Source: Panonychus citri (lineage: Eukaryota; Arthropoda; Arachnida; Trombidiformes; Tetranychidae). Taken from it: a DNA stretch of 64,000 bases. Location: assembly GCF_014898815.1 (NCBI RefSeq), contig NW_026515520.1:1-64000 (forward strand), in the 5' to 3' direction. The notes under the pieces are model-generated. The model was not told where the DNA came from, ran no database searches, and saw nothing but the letters and a program-made list of their open reading frames with translations. Each line of letters begins with the position of its first letter. Positions within the stretch are counted from its first letter, which is position 1. Shown here one piece after another: positions 36,160-47,964 of the stretch. The position numbers were made by a program, and so were the translations under genes.

Positions 36160-36165
36160 AATAAA
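36160..36165 (+). terminator. Poly(A) signal of the glycine-rich gene
   Basis: Canonical AATAAA 55 bp after the stop codon, in AT-rich 3' UTR. Confidence 0.6.
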
Positions 36166-39100
36166 ATTTCATTAATTTGTTATAAAATCGTTTGCATTGG
36201 TCTAAATTTTCATCTCTGTTGTTATTTCAGACCTTTTATCACCATCTACAATCAAATTCCGTAGCACCAAGAGTAATTTTCATCAATCATTCAAATTGCT
36301 GGTGGAAAACTTTTCAATATCTAATTCAGTTCAGGTAATCTTGATAACTCAGGGAGTAAAATTTTCTTGTAGTATCTTAAAATATCATTGAGGTGACAAT
36401 TTCCCTGTTAACCTTGAGGCTTTTATTATCTACTAAACCTCAAGTATATTAACATGAGGATTTTAATAGACGATGATAAAAATGGTTCAGAAATCTAATA
36501 ACAATAAAAAAATGGCCAAATGGATCCATGAAAACCAATGGACTGAATTTTCAACTTAAATTACATTGATAGTTGACTGAATTTAGTTTAATGTTGACAG
36601 ACAATCGTTGATCATGAGGCGAAAAGTAATGTAAACATGATTAAATCAAATTATCATCAAAAGGGTGAGGAAAGCAAAGTGATTCTTGAAACTCTTGAAC
36701 AAGAAATTATAATTCATATTAGTTTACCTTGTTAACCAAAGAAAACAATCATTTTTCCTCCAGAATTCATGATAAAATATCATAAGAAATCACATCATAA
36801 GTTGAGATGATTTATCTAATAATAGATTTAAAAATAACATGATAACTTTCATGAGTATTAATATTATTATTAAATGGAAAAAAAAAGTTTCGAGATCATC
36901 ATGCTCGGAATCATTCAGAACATTTAATAATTATGTGCTACTCAGAAGACGAAACATTAATTTTAAGTTTTCATTTAATTTCAAGATCCATCAAGAGGGT
37001 TAATTCAGAATATTTCAATGAGAATCAGTTACAGAATACTCATGAATTGTTATCATGATTCCAGGAATAGCGAATTATTTGTCAAATTTGACTTTTCAAG
37101 ATTCTTTTTTTTGTTCGATGAAAATTTGATATTTCATGTTTGTTAACCATGTTATTATTATATCATATTCATTATCTTGAACTTTTATTCAGAAATGTTT
37201 CAGATTCATCTCTCTAGATAATGATATCGTCTCGAAACAAAATTGACTCTGATTTCTCATGAATTCAATGAGGATATTTCCATGATTGAAAAGCATCAAG
37301 AAATCAATTGATCCATTGGAAAGATAGAAATATAATTCAATGAATCAAACCTGAGAATATGATATTCTCAATGATAGTTAGCCACTAATAAAGTAAAATT
37401 CAGTATCATGAAATCACTGAGTTATAATAACACAACTTTTCACCTTGTGACCTTAGTAGATTTGATTGGATTTCGTTGAAGACTGAATATAATTTTGAAA
37501 AGTCAACTTTTCGTTAATCTTTTAATATCATTAAACTTGAAACTCTAGGAAACTGAGCTGAGAATGCAAGTGATTTGTTTCTATGTAAAATTCATGGGTT
37601 AACATTTGTTATGACATGAAATTCAATCAAGATTGAGTGAGATATTGATGATGTATAAATGATGGTTATGATGAGAAAATCTTTTACCTGAGTAACTTTC
37701 ATCTCCATGGTTACCAGATCATAGAACCGTTTGATAAATATAACTTATGGTAAAGTCTCAGTAACTTATAAAGGAAGAAATAATTAATTTCCTGGAACTG
37801 AATTTATCACAATTACAACATATATATATAGACTTTAATATTGTCTAAGGAAAATGTTATATATGAAATATAACTTTCCAATTATGTTAAGTGTAAAAAA
37901 TTAGATACAAATGATATTGTTAATAATTGAAATTCTGAAAAACGAACATTTTTCTTGTCACTTTCATGTATTATTTTCAAAACTTCCCATTGATCTAAAA
38001 CTTTTACTATCAAATTGTTTCCAATGATCAAGAGTAACCTTAATCATGAGAAGTTGAATATTTTCACCATTAACGTTAAAATCATTTCATCGAGACTTTC
38101 ATCATGTTTCATGTTTACTTGACCTTTTTGTGGTTTTCCATCATAATAGTGTATCAATTCATTAGATAAGCCGGAAATGGAAATGAAAAGAGTAGGAAGA
38201 AGATGTTTGCATCATAATATTACTCAGAAAACGGATTTATGTATATACATAAGTTGAAAATATTATCTCGATAATGATATCATATGATATGAGAGTGTTT
38301 CATTTAACTGAATAAGATGAATAATATAAGCAAATGATTTCCATTGAATCTGATTCCAGTATGAAGTTGAAAAGAGTAATCATCACCTTCTATTGATCTT
38401 TTATCTTTGTATCTATTAATAATTCTTGTTGTTTTTGTTTAGCATTTTGACTTTCCAGCAATGAGAAAACATGGAAAACACCAGGGAGTCTGAAGTAAAC
38501 AAAATTTAAACATTATTCAGAGATAAATACACATGATAATCAGGGATAAGGTGTTAATATGTATTGAAATCTATTTGCCCTAAAGTGAATTAGTTTTACT
38601 ATTCAGAAAAAAGACAGAGAAAGTTTTTTTACCCTCCAAAAGAAAAAGCAAACTCTGAAAATTATCCAGAACTTTATCGACTTTCAGCTCGAAAACTGAG
38701 CAGCAACTCTATTCCTGGAATAGATTTTTTTTACATAAACCTTTGTAATCTGACAGAATTAAACATTTACCTTTGACAATTTACTATTCTGTTCAACTTA
38801 TTGATGGAAATTTAGCTTCTTATCCGTTTAAATGAACATAATACTTATTATATATTGTGTTTTCGAAAAGCATTCTTTTGGTAAGAATCAGCTTATTTCA
38901 TGATTCATTCTCAATCCTGATTTGGTCATGATTACTTCAATCTCTTTTACCTTTTATCCTCACCTCATATTCATCTGAATTACTGAGTATTATTCCTGAT
39001 TCTTTTCTATCCTCGAATTGATTGTTCTAACTTTCATCTCAAAGGTGAGATGATAAAAGTCTCTGAAAAGAGGTGAAGCAAAATAAAAAGATTCTCAGTG

Positions 39101-40909
39101 AAATCCAGTTGGAATTACACCTTTTCTCATTCAATGACATGATGAAAGATAGAAAATGAGGACATTTTTCTCATTGACGATTATATTCATATTCACTTCT
39201 CATGGAAATAACTGAAAAGCAATCGACACTCAATTCATTCCAATATCAGGCAACTATTCAGATTCTGAAGTAAGAATTTTTTTTCTCTTCTACCAAATCT
39301 TTTATAATCATGTCGATTTTGATCATTCTCAGGTGATCTTCATGGGTCATTTATTCATTAAAAAAAATGCCAACTGAATGAATGAACTCAATGGAACAAG
39401 ATTGTAAATGAAATATTATGTGAAGAAAAAAAAAGTTCTGATCTGAAAAGGTCTATTCAGTTGAGATTATTCAGAAGGTTCATTTCATGATAGAAGTGAC
39501 TTGTTGCTGAATAAAAAGATATTATTATCATAATTGCACATTATTAATATTAATGATGAGGATAAAATGTTGAGTTTTGTTTTCCATCCTTATTGATTCA
39601 TATGTGTGTTGACAAAACACTCATGCAAATGCTGAGACAAATTATGAGATAATTCAGAGACGATGAAAGTTATATTCATGTGAATGGTTAAGAACTTGTG
39701 AACTTGAGATTCTATTGCAATTTACTAAATATGAATAAGATTGTTATCAGAAGAGACTTACAAGATTCTTCAGTGTTCATGATACACATCACATGAGAGA
39801 AAGGAATAAAAAAAAAAGTTCTTAATAGAATAACATTTAACTGTTTTACTTTTTACTTAGAAATGACTTTTTTTTTTTACTCTTTTCATCATTTGAATAA
39901 CATGATTACGATTATGATGCAAATTGAATAGGCGGTCGAGAACCTTATTAAGCTAAATCATTATGTAACGAGTTAAATATTATCTCATATTTTCAGAAAA
40001 TTATTTAATTATTAGCATAAATCAAGAATAAATATCATGAGATAGTAATTATATCACCTTAATCATGCAAACATTGGATCGATTTAATCAGATGAACTGA
40101 AAATAAAATGAAAGATTAACAGGGAGAAAAGTTGTATTCCCAGTGAATATGTTTTCTTCATGATATAATCATCATGACGAGCATGATGATGACGATTATA
40201 AGTATGAGGGAAAAGAAGAGTTAACTGAATTTCTGTTAATCATTTAATTATCAATTTATATGATAATTAGTATCATGAAAACCTCCTCATTGTGGTTTAC
40301 AAGCAGATATTAAATTCCTACAACTGAATATCGATGTATAAACTGTCTGATCTTCGAGAATTGGAATCATGAGTTTGTCAGATCTGATGATTTTATCCAA
40401 AATTAACTGAATATACAATAAGTTTATCTCAATTAAATTCATGTGAAATTTTTAACGATCAGATAATTTGAACTGTATTGTCTTTTTGTTTTGACTGAGC
40501 AAAGTTCAACAGAAAAATGAAGACAATCATCAACTCATGATAACTCTGAATGAACTGAATAGTAAATATTATATAATACTAGTAAAACTGAACCTTTGAT
40601 AATTGAACATGAACTTTTTCAATTAAATTAATTCTCACATTTGTTTCCATCTCTGTAATTGGGTCAATAATTTACAATTGTTATTCTGGGTTAACATTTA
40701 CTCAGAATGTTTCATGTTTACATTTTAATTGTTATCAGGGAGTTTCATTAATCATAATAAATCATTGATTCCATTAATGGAAACTTTAATCAAGATTAAC
40801 TAATAATAACTTTCGCAAACCAAAGGTCAGCTTTTTTCTGACCTCTACTATCCAATCACCAAGAATAATAGATTAAAGATAAATTATCTTGTGTTGAATT
40901 CAGAACTGA
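36166..40909. other. Gene-free AT-rich stretch before the retrotransposon
   Basis: No gene or clear repeat family was recognised in about 4.7 kb. Words such as TCATGATA, GAAAAGTTTC-like runs and short hairpins recur. The LTR retrotransposon begins immediately after 40913. Confidence 0.55.
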
Positions 40910-40913
40910 ATAA
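40910..40913. repeat. Target-site duplication, left copy (ATAA)
   Basis: ATAA directly precedes the 5' LTR TG and is repeated after the CA of the 3' LTR (52882-52885). Confidence 0.8.
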
Positions 40914-42087
40914 TGAAGGGTAGAAAATCTTGAAATCCTCAGGCTTCCTTTTCCATCACTATCATGATTTGGAATCAATTTAAATTTTCTAATTTCCTTT
41001 TTCTTCATCTCAACAATTAGTTAATTGTTGTGCTTTTCTTTTTATTTTCATTTTTATAAATTCAACAATTTAAATTTTGTTTCTTAATTTCCCATTGTTA
41101 ACATTAGTTTTCCCACTCCCACAACTATAGTTGTAAATTTCTTAATTATTACTCTTAACCAATCTAATTAATTAGTATCCCTGATTAACTGATTGAGTTG
41201 ATTAAGAATTTACAATATTCTCAACTAATTAACCAATGGAAATTGATCTAAATTCAATTCTATACCTAAAGATATAGTTAAAGATGATTCAGTTAATTTC
41301 AATTAACTAATTTTCTTAATTGTTTCTATCTAAATCTCTTCAACTTTTAAGTTGACCAAAATTGGTAACAAAAGTAAGAGACCCGAATTTTCTTTCTCCC
41401 TTTTTCTTTCTTTTATTTTTAGCTTTTACCATTGTTTAAGTCTAAAGACTTATCTTGGTTAATTTTATCTTTTTATCTTCTACATGTTAACCATATTGTT
41501 CATAATGTCGAGACTAAGAGACTAAAAAAGTTACTTTGTAACAATAGTTTCACCTCATCACTAATATGATTAACTTGGTTAATTTGTTTAATTTGATTTC
41601 CCCTTTATTTTAATTGTAACCCCTTATCATCATTAATTGATATCCCTTAATTGTTACCCCCTTTTCTTTTATTCTAAAAAAGAATAATTTTCCCTCTATA
41701 ATCTTCAGTCAATGTTTAACATTAAAATAGTTAACTTGCTCATCTTTAATCTCTCAATTCTTAATTAAGGTGATTCTGCACTTCTAAGTGTTACAATCCA
41801 TCCATCTCTCAAGTTCCTAAAATTCAACCTTCTTTAATTAGACATTTTATGTTTAATTGTCCAAATCTGAATTCTTTAGAATTATCAGTGAAAGTGAAAA
41901 CACAAGCGTAAGTACAATAGAGAAACTCAGTGATCCTAAAAGAATCGTGTATTCGGTATTTTGTGGGACCGAAAATCTTCTGAACTCTTGTCTTCAAGCC
42001 TACAGACTTTTCCGAGTTTTATCTCAATCACATCCATCGATCTCAAATTGATCATCTAACCTCCTCATCTCAGAATTTCCCCCACAA
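40914..42087 (+). repeat. 5' LTR (1174 bp)
   Basis: Starts TGAAGGGTAGAAAATC and ends TTTCCCCCACA. A TATAAA at 41055-41060 is a possible core promoter. It is nearly identical to the 3' LTR except for homopolymer/CT-run indels and a cluster of substitutions at about 41765-42005. Confidence 0.95.
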
Positions 42088-42090
42088 ATT

Positions 42091-42102
42091 GGCGACCCAG
42101 GC
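42091..42102 (+). other. Primer binding site
   Basis: Three bases after the LTR lies TGGCGACCCAGG, which begins with the TGG complementary to the CCA end of a tRNA. The TGGCGACC core resembles PBSs of mdg1/412-type gypsy elements assigned to tRNA-Arg; the tRNA here is not confirmed. Confidence 0.75.
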
Positions 42103-42192
42103 AGGATCATTGTGTTTTTCCCCGTGTTTGTGTTTTGTGTTTTCTTTATTTCCGTCTCCATTCTATTGAATTATCTTTTCCTTTCCATCAAT

Positions 42193-43685
42193 ATGCCACC
42201 TAAACGTTCTCGTGTTGCTGCGATTACTCGTATTGCTGCTGCTCGCGCCATGAAAGCTGCAAAGGCTACCCGCCGATCCTCAATCTAACTGATGCTGAAT
42301 CAGGACTCTCCGAGGATGATACAATCATTCCTCCACCTCCATCACCTCAAGATACTTTTACCCCAGTTAACCCTAGACCCCGACTCGTGTTTCTACAGTC
42401 ATTCAAAATCCAAATCTCTCAGAGATCTCTTACCATGAGATTCTCGAACTTTAATAAGTGGAATGTTCCAATTCCAATCAGATCATTGGCTACGAAAAGC
42501 TTAATGATGTTATCTCAACTCATCTTCTTCTTATTGGTGAAAATGTAACCATTGAAGATATTCAAAACCTCGATCTTAACGAGATCAAAACCAACCCATT
42601 CCAAATTGGATTTTGGAATTTGAACCCAAAATATTTCCGAAGCGGAAATACAAATATTCTTAAAGAATATCGGTCGTGATGAAGAGACCATCTTTAATCT
42701 AACCCACTCTGAGCTTTATGCTCTTCCTCTTCCTCTTGGTGTTCTCAACAAAATAAAGAACATTTTAAATTCTTTTGGTGCTCATATTAGTGAGCAATTA
42801 CCTTCATCTATCACCCTCTGTCAATTCCAATGACAATCTTACTCCATCAACTTTCTTCGAATTGATGAAACAATTGAAGACTGACCTCATGTACCAGAAT
42901 TCCGCTCTGGTGAGGACCAATATTCTTGGCTGGTAAAGACCAAGGATCGTTTATCCAAAGAGAATGTGGATGACGAAACAAGACTCAGACTTCTCCAAAG
43001 TCTATGGCCCACGAAAAAAACAAGTGCCGTTGGTTTAGATGATATTACCGATTACCAGGAATACGTCGATGCCCTTTTGAAAATTGAAGACTCCCGAAAG
43101 TCAATATAGTGCAGATTTTGAGCTCCGAAACTGCCGTTACAACCCGAATTCCACCGGAAAATTCTTCCGATATGAGAAGATTGGTCACCAAAGCGTTTGG
43201 TCCAACCAACGATTCCTCTTTCTCAATCTTGTTCTCCAACATATCCTCGAAATATCCGAGATGATATTTATACCCTTGGTATTAATGATGATCGTACGAG
43301 AATTTACAATCATCTTACTAGAATTCATTTTGATTATAAAATAATCAAAATAGACAAAGGTCCAAAAACGGTTCCTCGAAAACCCTAACCCAAATCATTC
43401 CAATGATAAATCTTCAGTTGCTCGAATGCTTAAAACTAATAATCCTAATTATTCCCAATCTAACTCTAACTATAAGAGAAACCAAATGCATCTTCATCCG
43501 CATCTAAAGATGCTAAATTTTGCAATTATTGCAAAGGTGATGATCATACAATTGATGTTTGTTCTAAGTTAGCTTATCGAAAAGCTCAAGAAGCTGCAGG
43601 AATTAAACCTCCTTATCAGGGAAAAAATCAAAATTACGTTCGACAACCATTCAACTCAACAGCAGCCCCAACTAACTTAACCACT
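42193..43685 (+). pseudogene. gag: gag region, frameshifted, with CCHC zinc knuckle
   Basis: The first ATG at 42193 opens a basic N-terminus (MPPKRSRVAAITRIAAARAM) that meets a stop after 31 codons. Continuation in other frames (for example the Asp/Glu/Pro-rich segment at about 42272-42400, and frames at 42458-42679 and 43084-43344) shows several indels. A nucleocapsid knuckle Cx2Cx4Hx4C is encoded at 43521-43562 (CNYCKGDDHTIDVC). The capsid core is not recognisable by eye. The region follows the PBS and precedes protease, as expected of gag. It is broken in this copy, unless some indels are consensus errors. Confidence 0.75.
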
Positions 43686-44165
43686 TTGGTTAATCAAGAT
43701 CAGCCAGTTCCTCAAATTCAATTCCCTCCGCAACCAGTTAATGCTATTGTCTCAGTTCCCCAAATGTTCACTAATCCAATACAGTTAGATAACCGACCAC
43801 CCTCTCCTCCCGAACCTATGCAAAGCGGACTCAGAGGAAATGTAGGATTTGCAATATCTAAAGATATTAAGCAAATTTCCCAAATTGGAAACACTGCAAT
43901 TTCTCATATGCCTCAAGTCAACTTAACCCTCTGCTTGCCCGATAAAACTCGTGTTCAAGAAGGTAAAGTGTTGATAGACACCGGAGCGTCAGCTTGTGTT
44001 ATCGATGCCGGTCTAGCTTCCCTCCTTCAAGCTCACGTTATAAAGGTGAACAGAACCCTAAAAGGTATTGCATCAGGAGTCTATGTAGATTCTTTTGGTT
44101 TTTCGTATGCAATATTTAAGCATAATGGTATGGACGAATCGCATCATCAAATTCCAAATTTGTGA
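43686..44165 (+). CDS. Retropepsin-like aspartic protease segment
   Basis: The 159-codon open frame has a Pro/Gln-rich N-terminal part and then the aspartic protease active site LIDTGASACVID, with the catalytic Asp at residue 98 of this frame, followed by a hydrophobic strand typical of retropepsins. It would process Gag and Pol as a dimer. The frame stops at 44165, and the 371 bp before the RT frame are in other frames, so PR and RT are separated here by one or more indels. The start shown is only the first codon of the open frame; in the intact element it would be part of a Gag-Pol fusion. Confidence 0.75.
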   Translation: MVNQDQPVPQIQFPPQPVNAIVSVPQMFTNPIQLDNRPPSPPEPMQSGLRGNVGFAISKDIKQISQIGNTAISHMPQVNLTLCLPDKTRVQEGKVLIDTGASACVIDAGLASLLQAHVIKVNRTLKGIASGVYVDSFGFSYAIFKHNGMDESHHQIPNL

Positions 44166-44536
44166 AAATTTGAACCCGTATTTTGTTAGAATGCCTTCCT
44201 TCATGTTTTTACATGAAAATTCTTTCTGACGGAAATGAGTATGATATCTCTGTCAAAGAAACCCCAATTCTCCTGAATTAAATAACCCTGACTTTTATTT
44301 CCGATTCTGTACTCCTGATGAAACTGATTTCATCATTGAAACTTCTATTAAAGTTACTGGTAATGCTGCTTCCGATTATATCTTGACTCTCCTCAACTCA
44401 TTCAACTCATTCAACTCAAACAATTAACAATTCCTCAACTCCATCCACTCATCATCCAAATCTAACAACAATTCAACTCCCATCTGAAGAAAACAAATTC
44501 AAAAATTTTCCTCAACAATCAATAATCGCTCGGTGT

Positions 44537-47209
44537 ATGCTCGTTAGTGAAAACGAAATTACCGAATCAAAAACTCAATCCTTTCTTGACAAGATTAAGT
44601 CAAGAATCAACCCAAATTTAAGTTCATCTCAACAAAATGAACTTCTCGAACTTTTCGAAAACTATCAAGATGTTTTTTCCAAACACAAAAACGATCTTGG
44701 ATTTGTCTCATCATCTGTTTGTCCAGTGAAAATTGATTTAGAAGATCAAATTATCCCGTACCAAAAACCCTACAACTGTAACATTCATCGCCGTGGAGTT
44801 TTTCGTGAGATCATTAATGACATGATCCAACATGACCTGATCGAACCCTCGGATGCGCTTGGAGGTGCACCATCATTATTGGTTCCTCGATCAGATGGCT
44901 CTCATAGGATGGTAACTGATTATCGTCTCTTGAATCGTCTCACTAAAATTCCGAGACATCCCATGCCCAGAATCGACGACTGTCTCGAAGTCGTTCGAGG
45001 TGGACAATTCTTCAACCTTTTCGACCTGGCTCAAGGTTACCACCAGATAGAACTTCCTCCTTCCGAAAGAGAGAAAACAGCGTTTGTAACCCCGGATGGT
45101 AAGTATCAGTACAAACGACTCCCCATGGGACTCGCCGGTGCTCCATTCATATTCCAGCGATTCATGAACAAAGTTCTTGAAGGGTTACAATATGTCAATT
45201 GTATTGGATACTTTGACGATATCCCTGTTGTTGGTGTAACTTTTTCCGATCTCATCGCTAATACGATATTGGTGTTAGAAAGATTGAGAAAATACAATCT
45301 AAAAGTTAAGCCAGAAAAGTGTCACTTCGGTGAAACCGAAATCTTATTGTTAGGACATTTAGTCTCAGGTGAAGGAATCCGTCCAGACCCTAAAAAGGTT
45401 CAAGCCCTAGTTAACCTCCGATACCCTAAAACTGTCCGTGAACTTCAATCCCTCCTAGGATGTTATAATTATTTCTCCAGGTACATAAAAAATTATTCCT
45501 CCATCGCCGCTCCACTCTATCGTTTAATCTCAAAAGAACGAAAATTCAAAATTCTTCCCGCTGACAAACAAGCCCTCGATTCTCTCAAATCATCTCTCAT
45601 CAATACCACTCTCTTGGTACATTTCAACCCTAAACTTCGTCGTAAAATCTCCGTCGATGCATCTGATGTTGCTGTTGGTGGAATCCTATTACAGGAAGAC
45701 GACAAATCTGAAGATTTCAATCCGGAAAACCCAATTGAAACCGTAAGCCATTGGCTCCCAATTTCCTTTTTTTCTCAAAAATTACTGAAGCATCAACTTC
45801 ATTATAGTGTTTCAGAAAAAGAACTTCTAGCAATTCTTGTCGGTGTGTACAAGTACTCTCACTATCTCGATGGTGAAAATTTCTTAATCGAGACTGACCA
45901 CCATGCCCTGTGTCAGCTCCCAAAAATTAATTTTAAAAATTCTAGACTCCAAAGATGGTCAATTATGCTCTCATCTTATAATTTTAAGGTCATTTATAAA
46001 AAAGGATTAACTCATCCTCCCGACTGTTTCTCCCGTTATCAGTCCGAATGGGACCATAGAAAAACTATCGATCCCGAAGAAGAGTTTTTAGACAAAATTT
46101 TTCTTAATGAATACGTTGAAGACCCATCATTCCATCACTACTATGATATTGGAATGAATTTGATTAACCTCTCCTTTGAAGCTCCTATTCTCGATTACGA
46201 GCAAATCAAAGATCCTCCTCTACTTTTATATTCAGTCACCTCAGAAATAGCACATCTTCAACCTCATTCCAAATCATCTCCTCAAGAATTTTCCTTATGG
46301 AAGGAAAAAGTAAGAACCGCTCAGAAAAACAACCCTGATGTTCAATCGCTCATCTCTCAACTTTCCAACCAAAATTCGATTGCCGCTAAACGATATGTTT
46401 TAAAGGACAATCTTCTCTACAGAAAGGACTCACGAACCCCCTTTGGAACTCGACTCGTGATTGATCCTGAAATCTTAAAAGAGATATTCCAACTTGAGCA
46501 TGAATCAACCCTCGGTGGACATTTCGCCACAGAAAAAACCTACTTAAATATCGCTCGACGATTTTGGTGCAAATTCCTCTATGATGAAGTGAAAAAGTTG
46601 TGTGAAAACTGTTTAGTTTGCAACTTAGCAAAACCTTCCAACATCATTTATGTTGACCCCTCCATCAAACCCATTCCTCAAGAAATTCTAACCCGATTTG
46701 AACTTGATGTTCAAGGCCCGATAACAATTGGAAATTCTAAAAAATACATCCTCGTCATCGTCGATGTTTTATCGCGATTTGTGTACGCGAAAATGACCCT
46801 CAACCAAACAGCTACAACTGTAATCAACTTTCTCTCCAATTTCTTTCATCTCTTCGGTTTCCCAACCCACATCCAAACCGACTTAGGAACAAATTTCACT
46901 TCGGATGAATTTAAAAAGTTCATAGAAAAACATGGTATTGTTCATGACACCAGTACCCCTTACCACCCTCAATCCCAAGGCATTGTCGAAAGATGCAATC
47001 GCACAATTGCAGAAAGACTTCGTGCTTATGTTTGTGCCAAAGGTACAAAAAATTTGGTCTCCGCTCTCCAAGCATCTCTGTATGCAATCAACTCATCCGT
47101 CCACAAGATTACTCGCTTCAGTCCTTACTTCCTTGTTTTTGGTCGCGAGCCTAACAAACCCCTTGACAATTACTTGTCCATTAACCACAATTCCTGTGAC
47201 CGTAACTGA
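44537..47209 (+). CDS. pol: Pol: reverse transcriptase, RNase H, integrase
   Basis: 890-codon frame. RT: D163 (FDLAQGYHQI) and YFDDI at 225-229, with D227/D228 as the catalytic pair; canonical gypsy residues surround them (RMVTDYRLLN, LPMGLAGAP). RNase H: D374 (SVDASDVAVGG), E427 (SEKELLAIL) and D454 (ETDHHAL). Integrase: HHCC finger H655, H662, C692, C695, then the catalytic triad D724, D782 and E818 with D-x35-E spacing (QTDLGTNF ... QSQGIVERCNRT). All expected catalytic residues are present, so the enzyme core looks recently functional. The domain order gives Ty3/gypsy. The frame ends in the integrase C-terminal part and the following frames carry the remainder, pointing to an indel near 47200. 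The ATG at 44537 is unlikely to be the natural start. Confidence 0.95.
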   Translation: MLVSENEITESKTQSFLDKIKSRINPNLSSSQQNELLELFENYQDVFSKHKNDLGFVSSSVCPVKIDLEDQIIPYQKPYNCNIHRRGVFREIINDMIQHDLIEPSDALGGAPSLLVPRSDGSHRMVTDYRLLNRLTKIPRHPMPRIDDCLEVVRGGQFFNLFDLAQGYHQIELPPSEREKTAFVTPDGKYQYKRLPMGLAGAPFIFQRFMNKVLEGLQYVNCIGYFDDIPVVGVTFSDLIANTILVLERLRKYNLKVKPEKCHFGETEILLLGHLVSGEGIRPDPKKVQALVNLRYPKTVRELQSLLGCYNYFSRYIKNYSSIAAPLYRLISKERKFKILPADKQALDSLKSSLINTTLLVHFNPKLRRKISVDASDVAVGGILLQEDDKSEDFNPENPIETVSHWLPISFFSQKLLKHQLHYSVSEKELLAILVGVYKYSHYLDGENFLIETDHHALCQLPKINFKNSRLQRWSIMLSSYNFKVIYKKGLTHPPDCFSRYQSEWDHRKTIDPEEEFLDKIFLNEYVEDPSFHHYYDIGMNLINLSFEAPILDYEQIKDPPLLLYSVTSEIAHLQPHSKSSPQEFSLWKEKVRTAQKNNPDVQSLISQLSNQNSIAAKRYVLKDNLLYRKDSRTPFGTRLVIDPEILKEIFQLEHESTLGGHFATEKTYLNIARRFWCKFLYDEVKKLCENCLVCNLAKPSNIIYVDPSIKPIPQEILTRFELDVQGPITIGNSKKYILVIVDVLSRFVYAKMTLNQTATTVINFLSNFFHLFGFPTHIQTDLGTNFTSDEFKKFIEKHGIVHDTSTPYHPQSQGIVERCNRTIAERLRAYVCAKGTKNLVSALQASLYAINSSVHKITRFSPYFLVFGREPNKPLDNYLSINHNSCDRN

Positions 47210-47220
47210 AGCCCGTAAAA

Positions 47221-47964
47221 TTGCTTACGCGACTTAATTCCCAACAACTTTACCAGATTAACAGAACCAAATCCCTTCATCCTCAATCTCCCTACGCTAT
47301 TGGAGATTATCTTCTAGTTAAAAATGAATCTCCAGATTCAACAATTTCTAAAAAACTTCGAAATCGCTATCATGGCCCTTATTTAGTTTGTGGTCTTAAG
47401 AAAGGTGCACTTATGTTATTAGACACTCTAAGCTTTAATCTCTTCATCTCCAATGTTTCTAATACAAAGAAATATACAGGAAAGTTAACCACAAAGATGT
47501 TAAACCTCAGAGAAAATTTTTTCAACCCCGATTCTTACTTAGAAAATGAAGACTTCAATTCCCCCGAAATTGAGTTAATTACTGACAACCAATTTCAATC
47601 ACTCAGTGATAATGATTATGTTGAAAATGAAGATCTTAATTCCGATTCAATTCCTAATGAAAATTCAAATGACCCAATTAACCCAAATAATGATGAAAAT
47701 CTAAATGATTTTATTCATAATCTTCCTCAGTCAAATCTTCCTTCCTCTCCAATTAAAAATTCTAATTGTAACAATCAGTTAATTACTGATCACTACAGTG
47801 ATGAATTAATTAACAATATTCCTCAAAACAAAAGAAAATATCGAACATCTGATCAACAGATAATCGAACAGCCAAAGTTAATTGTTAACAATCAAGAAAA
47901 AATGTTAACCAGACAACAATTAAGAAACCAAAAAGTTTTTGTATTGTTTAATTTTTATTATTAG
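47221..47964 (+). CDS. Integrase C-terminal segment with GPY/F-like motif
   Basis: 247-codon frame continuing the integrase after a frame change. It contains YAIGDYLLVKN and RNRYHGPYLVCGLKKGALML (HGPY at residues 51-54), the GPY/F module that follows the catalytic core in many Ty3/gypsy integrases. Beyond it is an Asn/Asp/Glu/Ser-rich tail with an ENEDFNS/ENEDLNS repeat. The tail has no recognised domain. The first codon is non-ATG (TTG), so this is a downstream piece of pol rather than a separate gene. Confidence 0.7.
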   Translation: MLTRLNSQQLYQINRTKSLHPQSPYAIGDYLLVKNESPDSTISKKLRNRYHGPYLVCGLKKGALMLLDTLSFNLFISNVSNTKKYTGKLTTKMLNLRENFFNPDSYLENEDFNSPEIELITDNQFQSLSDNDYVENEDLNSDSIPNENSNDPINPNNDENLNDFIHNLPQSNLPSSPIKNSNCNNQLITDHYSDELINNIPQNKRKYRTSDQQIIEQPKLIVNNQEKMLTRQQLRNQKVFVLFNFYY

